From Rhodospirillales bacterium (GTDB lineage Bacteria > Pseudomonadota > Alphaproteobacteria > ATCC43930 > CGMCC-115725): a stretch of DNA of 44,863 nucleotides. The first letter of the stretch is position 1. Every line of letters begins with the position of its first letter. The translations under genes and the position numbers were made by a program. Below the pieces are notes generated by a model. It was not told the origin of the DNA. It worked only from the letters and a program-made list of their open reading frames with translations, and did not search any database. Positions 25,375 through 33,426 of the stretch are shown here, one piece after another. Location: assembly GCA_028291405.1 (NCBI GenBank), contig JAQGID010000142.1, positions 1-44,863 on the forward strand. The letters run 5' to 3'.

Positions 25375-26016
25375 TCAGCGCCGGATCAGCTCCAGCGGCT
25401 CGCGACGTCGCCGTTCCCAGCCGGATCGCTCAAGATCCGGCGTGTCGCCCTCGGCTTCGGGATAACCGAGGCAGAAATAGCCGATGAATTTCCAACTCGC
25501 GGGCACGTCGAGAATTTCGGCGACCCGGCTCGGGTCGAGGATCGACACCCAGCCCATGCCGATGCCCTCGGCGCGCGCGGTCAGCCAGATCGTGTGGACG
25601 GCGGTCACCGCCGAATATTCGACCATCTCCGGCATGGTGCGGCGGCCGAGCCCGCGTCCCTGATTGGTCGCTCGGTCGGCAAAGACCGCGAGGTGGCAGG
25701 GGGCCTCGGCGAGGCCGGCGAGCTTGAGGCTCGCGTAGCGCGCGCTGCGATCGGGCGTTTGCATCGCGAGCGCCTCAGCATTACAGAGTTCGAAGTTCTG
25801 CCGGATCGCCGCGCGCCGAGCCGGGTCGTCGACAGCGACGAAGCGCCAGGGCTCGCTCAGCCCGACCGATGGGGCCAGGCTCGCCGTTTCGACCAGGTGC
25901 TCCAAGGTTCCGGCCGGGAGCGGCTGGCTTTGGAAGCGCCGCACATCGCGGCGCCATATGAGCAGCTCACGTAAGCGAGCTTTGAATTCGCTGTCGAACG
26001 AGGGTTGAGAATTCAT
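25375..26016 (-). CDS. bluB: 5,6-dimethylbenzimidazole synthase BluB
   Basis: Flavin-destroying nitroreductase-fold enzyme of 213 residues that converts FMNH2 to the lower ligand of vitamin B12. The family signature is clear: RRDVRRF near residue 25, APSVGLSEPWRFV with the residues that hold the flavin, and GWVSILDP. GGAGGGCGGT precedes the ATG at 26016. A 42-codon basic ORF overlaps its start codon by 4 nt upstream. No other cobalamin gene is in the window and I see no B12-box sequence upstream. Confidence 0.93.
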   Translation of the reverse strand: MNSQPSFDSEFKARLRELLIWRRDVRRFQSQPLPAGTLEHLVETASLAPSVGLSEPWRFVAVDDPARRAAIRQNFELCNAEALAMQTPDRSARYASLKLAGLAEAPCHLAVFADRATNQGRGLGRRTMPEMVEYSAVTAVHTIWLTARAEGIGMGWVSILDPSRVAEILDVPASWKFIGYFCLGYPEAEGDTPDLERSGWERRRREPLELIRR

Positions 26017-26141
26017 ACCGCCCTCCGGGGCCGGGGAGATCGGGGACCGCTCCCGGCTTCGGTTGCTCGCGATTTCGAAGCCTGAGGCGCCTTGCCACGG
26101 GATGCCTGAGGTGTCAGAGTTTCCCTTTTGTTCTTTGACAT
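26013..26141 (-). CDS. Possible small basic ORF coupled to bluB
   Basis: A 42-codon frame starting MSKNKRETLTPQ and ending in a Pro/Arg-rich tail, strongly basic. Its stop overlaps the bluB start as ATGA, the arrangement of a translationally coupled pair. A perfect inverted repeat lies one base upstream of its ATG. No family is recognised and no clear ribosome site is seen. It could be a leader peptide, a genuine small protein, or chance. Confidence 0.4.
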   Translation of the reverse strand: MSKNKRETLTPQASRGKAPQASKSRATEAGSGPRSPRPRRAV

Positions 26142-26142
26142 A

Positions 26143-26156
26143 GTAAACCCGTTTAC
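26143..26156. promoter_or_regulatory. Inverted repeat GTAAAC-CC-GTTTAC, candidate operator
   Basis: Six-base perfect arms with a 2-bp spacer, immediately before the small ORF that leads into bluB. The form resembles LacI- or TetR-type operators. A TTGACA hexamer adjoins it on the plus strand without a matching -10. Confidence 0.4.
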
Positions 26157-26406
26157 ACGCCCAGGAGCGGCGCCGCGCTGGCGACTTGCCCTGCAGAAGT
26201 TGTCGCTCACAAATCTTCCTGCGCACCTGCATTCGACCTGCATCCGCGCGTCGACCCACAATACATTAACAGAAGACGCTCGCTGCCGGCGGCATCGTCG
26301 AGCAGGGCCCCGACCGAGCGCGTCCTTTCGCCCCGGAGGCCGCCTATACGCGCGAGCTCCTGGCCGCGATCCCGCATCCGCCGGTCTGACGGCCGGGGCG
26401 GATCGC

Positions 26407-26832
26407 CTATTTCGTGACGATGATCCGGATCTTCCTGGATACCAGCGGCGGATCGAACGGAACGTGGTTCGCGTCGCCGAGCACGAGCTGCAGCGTGTGC
26501 GGACCCGGCGGCAGCTCGATCGTCGTCTCGGTCTGGCCGGCCCCGAAATGCAGATGGTTCTTGTCCGACGGGATCGTATCGTTGGGATCAAGCGGCTCGC
26601 TGACGTCGATCAAAAGGTGGTGATGCCCGCTGTTCGGGTAGGTATCGCCGGCGTGGGTTACGCCCATTGCCTTGAGGCCGAAGCGAACCGTGACCGGTGA
26701 TCTCACCTTCTGGCCGTCGCGCAGAGTGATGAAATAGAGCACGGCGCCCTTGCCCGCGGGTGTCGGCCCGGCGAAGGCTCGCAGCGGCAGGGACACGGCA
26801 GTAGCGGCGAGCAACACGCGACGCGAGATCAT
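26407..26832 (-). CDS. DUF4399 family exported protein
   Basis: Protein of 141 residues with an Arg-Arg-containing signal peptide (MISRRVLLAATAV, cleavage near AFAG) and a DUF4399 domain. Conserved pieces are VRFGLKAMGV, NSGHHHLLID, NHLHFGAGQTET and GPHTLQLVLGD; the His-rich loops suggest metal binding. The function of the family is unknown. AGGAGGT stands right before the ATG. It follows the cyclase/SUMF1 gene by 12 bp and is probably in its operon. Confidence 0.92.
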   Translation of the reverse strand: MISRRVLLAATAVSLPLRAFAGPTPAGKGAVLYFITLRDGQKVRSPVTVRFGLKAMGVTHAGDTYPNSGHHHLLIDVSEPLDPNDTIPSDKNHLHFGAGQTETTIELPPGPHTLQLVLGDANHVPFDPPLVSRKIRIIVTK

Positions 26833-26844
26833 GATACCTCCTGG

Positions 26845-28311
26845 TTAGTCCGAGCGTGCGACGCGGAACCCATGCGTCACGTAGCGCACGGAGGTATCAT
26901 ATGGGCCGCGGGCGGACGGTCTCAAATAACTCGGGTCGTTCTTCCATGAGCCGCCCCGCAGGACATGCGCCGAGCAATCGCCGTCCGTCCAGGCCGAGGC
27001 GTCGAGGGGCGCCCCGCTATAGTCCTTATGCCAGCAGTCCGCGACCCATTGCTCGACGCCGCCGCCCATGTCGTAGAGGCCGAAGGGATTGGCGGCAAAT
27101 TGGCCGACCTTGGCCGGCTGATGCGAGTCATAGGGCTCGCCGCAGCCCTTGCAGTTCGCGACGCCGGTCTTGAGCTGGTTGCCCCACCACCATTTCGTCT
27201 CCGTCCCGCCGCGCGCGGCATATTCCCATTCGGCTTCGGTCGGCAGCCGGTAGTTCCGGTTCGTCGCCTTCGACAGCCACCGGACATAATTTTGCGCATC
27301 GTTCCAGCTGACGTTCGTCACCGGGGTTGCGGGATCGCCGGTGGCGGCGGGAGAGCAGGCTTTCGCGGCGACGCAATCGTTCCACTGCGCGACCGTCACA
27401 GGGTATTTGCCGATCTCCAACGGCGGTACGGTGATGCGGCGTATCGGCTTCTCCGAGGAGTCTTCGTTGCTGCCCAGCGCGACGGCGCCGCCCTTGAGAG
27501 CGACCAGCTCGGGCTCCGCGATCGGCGGTGTCGTCGATGCGGGCGCGGGCGCCGTAGCGACGGGGCCGGAAATATTTTTGGACGGGACGGGGGCCGATGG
27601 CGCCGGTGCGGTCGCCTCCTCTTGCGGCGCATGCAACGGCCAGAAATACCACGCGCCGCCGGCTCCGGCGCAAACGACGACCGCCGCGACGGCGGCAGCT
27701 ATGCCGCGGGAGCGATGCGCACGTTTGACCGCCGCCAGATCCGGCAGCACGCGATAGATCGGCACCGGATCGGTGATGTTCTTGACCTTGCGGTCGCCCA
27801 TCGACTGGTAGCCGCAGACCAGCTTGTTCTTGATCTGCTCGTAGACCCCACCGGAGATGTTGATGCCGCCCGGTTCGGCGATCGACTCGAGCCGCGCCGC
27901 AATATTGACGCCGTCGCCGTAGACGTCGCCGTCGTCGTCGATAATGATGTCGCCGAGATTCACGCCGACGCGGAAGAGGATCCACTGAGCGCGCGGCAGG
28001 GTGGCGTTGCGCCCGACCATGCTCTGCTGGATGACGATGGCGCAGCGGACGGCTTCGACCGGACTGTCGAAGACGACCAGGGCGCCGTCGCCGGTGTTCT
28101 TGATCAGGCGGCCGTTGTATTCCGCGATGGTCGGATCGATGAGCTCGCGGCGAATGCGCTTGAGCCGCGCGAGTGTACCTTCCTCGTCGATGCCCATCAG
28201 GCGACTGTAGCCGCAGACGTCGGCGGCGAGCACAGCCGCGAGGCGCCGCTTGCTGTCTCCCGGCGTCGCGGCTGATGGAGCTTGTGTAAAGGAGCGGATC
28301 TCGCCAGCCAT
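26845..28311 (-). CDS. Class III nucleotidyl cyclase fused to SUMF1/FGE-like domain
   Basis: Membrane protein of 488 residues. Residues about 20-190 are a class III cyclase: metal Asp residues in AADVCGYS and NTGDGALVVF, the substrate-specifying Lys in GRLIKNTGDG, and the N/R pair in GDGVNIAARLE, so adenylate cyclase activity is likely. A single membrane helix follows (about 204-226), then a Pro/Ala-rich linker, then a formylglycine-generating-enzyme-like domain (about 270-488; PVTNVSWNDA, YRLPTEAEWEYAARGG, LRGGSW). The two catalytic cysteines of true FGE are absent (RGGSWKNDPSYLR), so the outer domain is probably a binding or sensing module. The cyclase would be cytoplasmic and the SUMF1 domain periplasmic. 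Confidence 0.92.
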   Translation of the reverse strand: MAGEIRSFTQAPSAATPGDSKRRLAAVLAADVCGYSRLMGIDEEGTLARLKRIRRELIDPTIAEYNGRLIKNTGDGALVVFDSPVEAVRCAIVIQQSMVGRNATLPRAQWILFRVGVNLGDIIIDDDGDVYGDGVNIAARLESIAEPGGINISGGVYEQIKNKLVCGYQSMGDRKVKNITDPVPIYRVLPDLAAVKRAHRSRGIAAAVAAVVVCAGAGGAWYFWPLHAPQEEATAPAPSAPVPSKNISGPVATAPAPASTTPPIAEPELVALKGGAVALGSNEDSSEKPIRRITVPPLEIGKYPVTVAQWNDCVAAKACSPAATGDPATPVTNVSWNDAQNYVRWLSKATNRNYRLPTEAEWEYAARGGTETKWWWGNQLKTGVANCKGCGEPYDSHQPAKVGQFAANPFGLYDMGGGVEQWVADCWHKDYSGAPLDASAWTDGDCSAHVLRGGSWKNDPSYLRPSARGPYDTSVRYVTHGFRVARSD

Positions 28312-28344
28312 ATCTTACTGTAGCTTCCGCCGATTCTATTGTCG

Positions 28345-28401
28345 ACGATCGATAAGAAGGTGAACTTATACTAAAAGATGAAAAGTTAAACTTTCGATCG
28401 T
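28345..28401. repeat. Nested inverted repeats in AT-rich gap
   Basis: Outer arms ACGATCGA (28345-28352) and TCGATCGT (28394-28401) enclose 41 bases that include the perfect odd palindrome AAAGTTAAACTTT (28382-28394) and a short ATAAG/CTTAT pair. The gap (28312-28454) separates the leftward Gfo/Idh/MocA gene from the leftward cyclase gene. It may combine terminator and promoter/operator functions. Confidence 0.45.
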
Positions 28402-28454
28402 TGAGGACTATTATTTATTGCGTCTAGGTTTAATTACGGGCAAGGGCGCCGCCA

Positions 28455-29612
28455 TCAAACCTCGGGCGCCGCGACCTGCTGCGTCAGCGGCATCTCGCGA
28501 TGCTCGCTGGCCGATGCGACGATCGCGAGACAGACTTCCAGCGTGGCCTTGCCCCAGCGACCGTCGGGAAAGACATCGCGGTCCTGCGCCACCGCGTCGC
28601 GCAGCTCGGCCAACTCGGGCGCACATCGCCTCGCCTGCGCGACGGGAATCTCCTCGCAGCCGGTCGCCGAATAAATCGTGAGCCCATCCGGCGATTGCCG
28701 GATGACGCCGCGCTCGCAGCTGACGATCGTTAGACCGTAGAACGGCTGGAACTGCTGCGGTGCGGCCTCGCCGCTGCCCTTTTCCGCGGCCGCGCCGGCG
28801 TATTTCATCGTCGGGTCGAGCGGGCCCGTTGCCCGGTCGCGGCGGCGGCGCAGCTGCGCCTGCGATGCCTGGTTACCGCCTTCGCCGATGCCCCAGGTCA
28901 GCTCGGAGCCGTCGAAATACCCGTAGCCGCTGATGCTGACATTGGCCACGGCGCCGCCGTCGAAGGCGAGAAGGGCGGCGAAATTCCCCTCGGTGTCGAA
29001 GCGCGGATCCCATTTGCCGGTGACCGCACGCACGCTGGTCGCCAGGCCGCCGGCAAGATAGCGGTTGATGTCGACGATATGCGGCGCCTGGCGGAAGACG
29101 ATGCCGCCGCCACGGCTGGTATCGACCTCCTCGGCGAGACGCGGGCGCTCGAGCCAGTCGCTGAACATCATGCTGTTGATCTGGACGACCCTGCCGAGCC
29201 GGCCGCTGAGGATGATTTCCCGCATGGCGCGAACCGGCGGATCGAAGATCTTGGAGACGAGCAGGATCCGGACGCCGGACCGTTCGGCGGCGGCGATGAT
29301 GCGGTCGCATTCCTCGAGCGACAGCGCCATCGGCTTCTCGCAGATGACGTGCTTGCCGGCCTCGGCGGCGGCGACGGCATGGGCGCAATGCAGCGGGTTC
29401 GGCGTGCCGACCCAGATCGCGTCGACGAGCGGCGATCGGCACATCGCTTCGACCGTCGCGAAGACGGGCAGGCGATGCTCGGCCGCGAATTGCTCGCGTG
29501 CCTCAGGCCGCAAATCCGCCGCCGCCGCGAGCGCGACACCCTCGACGGCGGCGAAGCCGCGAATGATCTGGCGCGAGACCCGCCCCAGCCCGGCGATGCC
29601 GACGCGCAGCAT
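28455..29612 (-). CDS. Gfo/Idh/MocA family NAD(P)-dependent oxidoreductase
   Basis: Dehydrogenase of 385 residues. The N-terminal nucleotide-binding fold shows GIAGLGRVSRQ, and the family motif EKP is present (CEKPMALS). The catalytic region GGGIVFRQAPHIVDINRYL keeps the His, in the form seen in phthalate-dihydrodiol-dehydrogenase-like members. It starts 5 bp after the Rieske oxygenase stop, so the two are probably one operon; it could oxidise the diol or related product of that oxygenase. The same frame is open far upstream, but that part lies out of frame over the Rieske gene and is not coding. Confidence 0.88.
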   Translation of the reverse strand: MLRVGIAGLGRVSRQIIRGFAAVEGVALAAAADLRPEAREQFAAEHRLPVFATVEAMCRSPLVDAIWVGTPNPLHCAHAVAAAEAGKHVICEKPMALSLEECDRIIAAAERSGVRILLVSKIFDPPVRAMREIILSGRLGRVVQINSMMFSDWLERPRLAEEVDTSRGGGIVFRQAPHIVDINRYLAGGLATSVRAVTGKWDPRFDTEGNFAALLAFDGGAVANVSISGYGYFDGSELTWGIGEGGNQASQAQLRRRRDRATGPLDPTMKYAGAAAEKGSGEAAPQQFQPFYGLTIVSCERGVIRQSPDGLTIYSATGCEEIPVAQARRCAPELAELRDAVAQDRDVFPDGRWGKATLEVCLAIVASASEHREMPLTQQVAAPEV

Positions 29613-29617
29613 CGTCG

Positions 29618-30910
29618 CTACTTGGCCAGGGCCGGCTCGCCTTGACTGGCGACAGGTTCCGGACGTTCGCGGCTGAACAGCCTGATCAGATCGTCGACGA
29701 TCGGTGAGAAGCTGATCGCACTGCGGGCGACGAAGACCTTGACGCCGTCGGAATACATGTCCTTGCCCTTTTCGATCGGCAGCTCGATCACCGTGTTGCG
29801 CGCCGGGTCGCGGATCACGTTGAGCGGATCCTCGCCACGCTCGGATTTCTCGAGCTCGCGGCGCAGCATCTTGCGGAATAGCGAGACCCCGCGGTCGCTG
29901 GCGCCGAGATGCTCGTTCGCCCGGTTGGCGATCGGCCCCTGCGTCACCCAGGCCATGATGTCGCCGGCCTCGATGAAGTCGAGCTTGTACTCGCCCTTGT
30001 CGTCGGTGAACGTCGGCTCGTAGACTGGCGGAACCTGCTCCAGCAGATGCTTGGGCACGTCCATGTCCGCCGCCGGGACCCAGGCGTGGTACCACCAGTG
30101 CATCGTATGCGTGTCGTCGATGGGCACGCGGATCTGGAAGGTGTTCTGCTTGAACAGCCCGCCGCCGCTGCCGACCGAGAGCAGGTTCGGGAAGACGAGC
30201 GGATGGCCGATGCGCCAATCCTCGGAATCCTCCGATTGGCCCTCAAGCAGGCGGCGCTTGACGATACCGTGGGCGAACTCGTCGAAGGCGATCTTGACGT
30301 GGTGGCGCGAGATCGCGACCTTTTTGCCCTCGCTCTCGCGGACGAACTCGTAAAGCGCGCCGTGCAGCCACTCGGTGTGCACGGGGTCGACCGAGTTCTC
30401 CATGATCTGCAGCCAGTTGCATGGCACCACTGCCTTGCCGATGGCGCGGATCGCGCGATCCCAGACGAAGCCGCTGAAGCGCGGCACGAGCGGCGCGGGC
30501 AGGGGACCGAGATAGGCGAAGAGGAGGCCGCCGAGCGCCTCGACCGGATAGGCCGGGGTCAGCACCTTGCCGCGGAGGGCGTTGCTCTCCGGCTCATTCG
30601 GCTGCTCGATGCAGAGGCCGGTGCCGTCGAACTTCCAGCCATGATACGGACAGCGTATCCCGTTCTCGGTCGGGATTCCGTAGGCGAGCGAGGCCCCGCG
30701 GTGCGGGCAATGCTCGCTGATCAGGCCGAACTTGCCGGTCCGATCCTTGAAGAGCACGAGATCCTCGCCGAGCAGCCGGACCCGCATCGTCCAGCGATCC
30801 GCCATCTCGGCGACGCCGGCGACCGGCTGCCAGTACCGGCGCAGCAGATTGCCCATCCGCGTGCCGGGCCCGATGCGCGTCAGCAGGTCGTTTTCTTCCG
30901 TCGTCAACAT
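29618..30910 (-). CDS. Rieske non-heme iron oxygenase, phthalate dioxygenase-like
   Basis: Terminal oxygenase subunit of 430 residues. The Rieske cluster motif is CPHRGASL followed by CPYHGWKF. The catalytic iron motif is NWLQIMENSVDPVHTEWLHG with the two His ligands. Length and layout match phthalate 4,5-dioxygenase and carnitine/vanillate-type oxygenases working as homo-oligomers. GAGGGACC precedes the ATG at 30910. No reductase or ferredoxin gene is in the window, so the electron partner must be elsewhere. It lies between a Liv-type binding protein gene and the Gfo/Idh/MocA gene. Confidence 0.92.
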   Translation of the reverse strand: MLTTEENDLLTRIGPGTRMGNLLRRYWQPVAGVAEMADRWTMRVRLLGEDLVLFKDRTGKFGLISEHCPHRGASLAYGIPTENGIRCPYHGWKFDGTGLCIEQPNEPESNALRGKVLTPAYPVEALGGLLFAYLGPLPAPLVPRFSGFVWDRAIRAIGKAVVPCNWLQIMENSVDPVHTEWLHGALYEFVRESEGKKVAISRHHVKIAFDEFAHGIVKRRLLEGQSEDSEDWRIGHPLVFPNLLSVGSGGGLFKQNTFQIRVPIDDTHTMHWWYHAWVPAADMDVPKHLLEQVPPVYEPTFTDDKGEYKLDFIEAGDIMAWVTQGPIANRANEHLGASDRGVSLFRKMLRRELEKSERGEDPLNVIRDPARNTVIELPIEKGKDMYSDGVKVFVARSAISFSPIVDDLIRLFSRERPEPVASQGEPALAK

Positions 30911-30988
30911 AGGCGGTCCCTCGCTCTGATCTCGATCCTTATTCCGCCATCGTAGCAACGAGGGGCGGCGGCGAACAACCTGCCGGTG

Positions 30989-32194
30989 TCATTTCGGCGC
31001 CAAGGGCACCCCACCGGGCTCGCTCATCCAGGTGAAACGCTTGCCCGGCCCGTCCCAGCGGATCACGACGGCATTGGCCGCGTCGAGACCGCGCTGCGGC
31101 ACGGCGGCGAAATTATAGATCCCCCAGATGCCGGGATAGTCGGTCAGCCCGTCGATATAGCCGCGCAGCTGCGCCGCGGTCGCGGTCGACCCCAGCTTGC
31201 GCAGCCCGTCGACGACGATCATCGCCGCATCCCAGACAGTGGCAGCGTGGTTGTCGACGGGCACGTCGTGACGCTTCAGCGAATCGTACATCGCGTGCTG
31301 CGCCTTCTCGACGCGCGGATCGAGCGCGAAAACGCCCTCGTGCTCGACATAGGGGCCGGTCGGGATGAACAGCTGCTTCGGCACGAAGCCGGCGTATTGC
31401 ACCATTTGGTCGTAGGACATGTTGCCGTTCGTCGTGCCCACCGGAATGTCGAGCCCGGCCTGCACCAGCGCCTTGAAGATGGTTGCGACGGCGGTGCCTG
31501 TCGTCCAGGCGATGAAGGCCTGCGGCTTCGCCGAGTGGATGTTCTCGATCTGCGCCGCGACCGAGACGTCGCCGGGGTTGAAGTGCTCGCGCGCGACGAC
31601 GGTCACGCCGGCATTCTCCGGCAACGCCATATTCGCCTCGATGCCGCGCTCGGCGTCTTGGCCGCTGGCGTCGGTGCTGGTCATCACGGCGATACGGGTC
31701 CAGCCGCGCAGACGAAAATAGCGGATGAGCGCCCGTGACAGGTCGAGCGTCGAGACCGAGGCGGAATAGACGTAGGTGCCGGCGGTCGGGTGGATGCCCG
31801 GCGAGAAGCAATAGAGCACCGGCCCGTTGGCGACGGCAAGCGGCGCCTCCGCGCTGCACATCGCGGTGATCGCCGAGCCGAGGACGACCGGCGGACGCGT
31901 CTCCATGATCTCGTTCATCAGCTGGACGGCGGTTTGCGGGCTGCTCTGGTCGTCGCGGACGACGAAGCGCAGTTTGCTGCCGTTGATGCCGCCGGTGCGG
32001 TCGACATAGTCCTGCAAGGCTTCGAGCCCAGCCTTGCCGCCCTTGCCGGTGAAGGAGGCGCTGCCGGTCATCGGGAGGATGATGCGGAGCACGGTCTCGT
32101 CGGCGGCGTGGGCCGCCGACGCGCCGCCGAGGACGCCGGCAATGCCGCAGGCGATCAGCAGCTGTCTCAGTATGCAATTGGCGATATTGCCCAT
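30989..32194 (-). CDS. Liv-type ABC transporter substrate-binding protein
   Basis: Periplasmic binding protein of 401 residues (Peripla_BP_6 family, branched-chain amino acid/amide type). A signal peptide covers about 1-31 (ending ASAAHAAD), followed by LRIILPMTGSASFTGKGGKAG and GGINGSKLRFVVRDDQSSP, typical first-lobe motifs. In this context the ligand is likely an aromatic acid or similar carboxylate. GGAGGAAACTG precedes the start. No permease or ATPase gene is nearby. It heads the leftward Rieske/Gfo unit and diverges from the CoA-transferase operon. Confidence 0.92.
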   Translation of the reverse strand: MGNIANCILRQLLIACGIAGVLGGASAAHAADETVLRIILPMTGSASFTGKGGKAGLEALQDYVDRTGGINGSKLRFVVRDDQSSPQTAVQLMNEIMETRPPVVLGSAITAMCSAEAPLAVANGPVLYCFSPGIHPTAGTYVYSASVSTLDLSRALIRYFRLRGWTRIAVMTSTDASGQDAERGIEANMALPENAGVTVVAREHFNPGDVSVAAQIENIHSAKPQAFIAWTTGTAVATIFKALVQAGLDIPVGTTNGNMSYDQMVQYAGFVPKQLFIPTGPYVEHEGVFALDPRVEKAQHAMYDSLKRHDVPVDNHAATVWDAAMIVVDGLRKLGSTATAAQLRGYIDGLTDYPGIWGIYNFAAVPQRGLDAANAVVIRWDGPGKRFTWMSEPGGVPLAPK

Positions 32195-32311
32195 CAGTTT
32201 CCTCCGATCCCTCCCGTTATCGCGTTGCAAGCTATGGGATTTTTACGAAGGTGCCAAGCTAAAGAGGTGACGCGACTTCATGGGATTCGCATGCGCTCGA
32301 TGTTCGCCAGT

Positions 32312-32326
32312 GACTACTTGGTAGTC
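32312..32326. promoter_or_regulatory. Inverted repeat GACTAC-TTG-GTAGTC
   Basis: Six-base perfect arms with a 3-bp spacer in the divergent control region between the Liv-type binding protein and CoA-transferase operons. It is a candidate operator; a second dyad lies 9 bp further right. Confidence 0.4.
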
Positions 32327-32335
32327 GAAGGCTAT

Positions 32336-32353
32336 TCATTGATGTCTCAATGA
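32336..32353. promoter_or_regulatory. Inverted repeat TCATTGA-TGTC-TCAATGA
   Basis: Seven-base perfect arms with a 4-bp spacer, just upstream of a -35-like hexamer. It is a good size and position for a repressor or activator site controlling the rightward operon. No regulator gene is found in the cluster. Confidence 0.45.
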
Positions 32354-32371
32354 GAGAGGCATCGTTTATCG

Positions 32372-32401
32372 TTGACCCTTCGGTATTGGGTCCGATAAAG
32401 T
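32372..32401 (+). promoter_or_regulatory. Possible sigma-70 promoter of CoA-transferase operon
   Basis: TTGACC (32372-32377) and a weak -10 ATAAAG/TAAAGT (32395-32401) with 17-18 bp spacing, ending about 27 bp before the chosen start codon at 32429. The -10 match is weak. Confidence 0.35.
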
Positions 32402-32428
32402 ATGCGAAACGAAGATCGAGGAAGCGCG

Positions 32429-33388
32429 ATGCCGGGGAACCAGCAAAAACACAAATTCATGACGCCGCTGGAGTATCAGGCGCCGGCCGACCTCAAGCGC
32501 CGCAGCAAGCTGATCTCGCTCGAGGAAGCCGGCAAGATCATAGCGTCGAAGCAGATCGTGTCGCTCGCCGGGTCGCACTCGGCGGATGCGGCCATGAGCC
32601 TGATCCGCGCCGCGATCCGTGCCGGCGCCAAGGACATGACGCTGATCCCGCCGATCACGACCTCGATGGCGGCGGATCTGCCGATCGCCGCCGGCATGCT
32701 GAAGAAGCTGTATCTGTCCTATGTCGGTTTCGAGATCTTTGGCATGGCGCCGGCCTTCCGCAAAGCGGCGCAGGAGGGGACCCTCGACATCGTGGAGGCC
32801 GACGAGCCGTTCATCCTGCTCGGGACGCAGGCGGCGGCCGGTGGCAAGCCGTTCAATGCGGTGCAGTATCTTTATGACGGCACCGATCACAAGACGCTGA
32901 ACCCCGAGCTGAAGAAGATCGTCGACCCGTTCACCGGACGTGAGGTCTGGCTCATCCCGCCGCTGCGCTCGGATGTCTTCATCATGCATGCGCAGGCATG
33001 CGACCTGTACGGCAATGCGCAATGCTGGGGCGGCACCGGCCAGGAGCGCGACAAGGCCAAGGCGGCCGACATCGTTATCGTCCAGGCCGACGAGATCGTC
33101 GGCTCAGAGGTGATCCAGAAGGACCCGTCCAAGACGACCGTGCCAGGCCTCTGGGTCGATCACGTCGTGCATGCGCCGTTCGGTGCGCATCCGACCTTCT
33201 CCTCGGCGAGCTACAGCGTCGACGACCAGCATCTCAAGCTCTACATCGACATGGTGCGGGAGGGTCGCGCCCAGGAGTACATCGACAAATACATCCTCGG
33301 ACCGAAGGACCATTTCGAGTATCTCGAGCTGGTCGGCGGGCTGCGCCGGATGGTCGATCTGCGCACGGCAATCGCAATTCGCAGCTGA
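32429..33388 (+). CDS. CoA-transferase family subunit A (glutaconate CoA-transferase/IpdA-like)
   Basis: Protein of 319 residues, alpha subunit of a class I CoA-transferase family enzyme. Characteristic regions are LISLEEAGKIIASKQIVSLAG near the N-terminus, YVGFEIFGMAPAFRKAAQEG and SDVFIMHAQACDLYGNAQ. GAGGAAG stands before the ATG at 32429; an ATG at 32402 has no such site. It is followed 38 bp later by the beta subunit. Relatives either move CoA between acids or, in steroid degradation (IpdAB), hydrolyse a cyclic ring-derived CoA ester; the motif change in subunit B leaves both open. Confidence 0.88.
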   Translation: MPGNQQKHKFMTPLEYQAPADLKRRSKLISLEEAGKIIASKQIVSLAGSHSADAAMSLIRAAIRAGAKDMTLIPPITTSMAADLPIAAGMLKKLYLSYVGFEIFGMAPAFRKAAQEGTLDIVEADEPFILLGTQAAAGGKPFNAVQYLYDGTDHKTLNPELKKIVDPFTGREVWLIPPLRSDVFIMHAQACDLYGNAQCWGGTGQERDKAKAADIVIVQADEIVGSEVIQKDPSKTTVPGLWVDHVVHAPFGAHPTFSSASYSVDDQHLKLYIDMVREGRAQEYIDKYILGPKDHFEYLELVGGLRRMVDLRTAIAIRS

Positions 33389-33426
33389 CGCGCCCCGGGC
33401 ACTCAATTCGAGATCGGATACGACTC

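Noticed and set aside
26017-26406. Cobalamin riboswitch upstream of bluB
   Set aside because: I looked for the B12 box (GCCACTG) and its complement on both strands and did not find it.
26845-27500. Active formylglycine-generating enzyme
   Set aside because: Both catalytic cysteines are missing in the C-terminal RGGSW region, and no sulfatase gene is nearby.
28455-30218. A 587-codon extended version of the Gfo/Idh/MocA gene
   Set aside because: The first 200 codons lie out of frame over the Rieske gene and read as Arg/Ala-rich nonsense; the family N-terminus begins at 29612.
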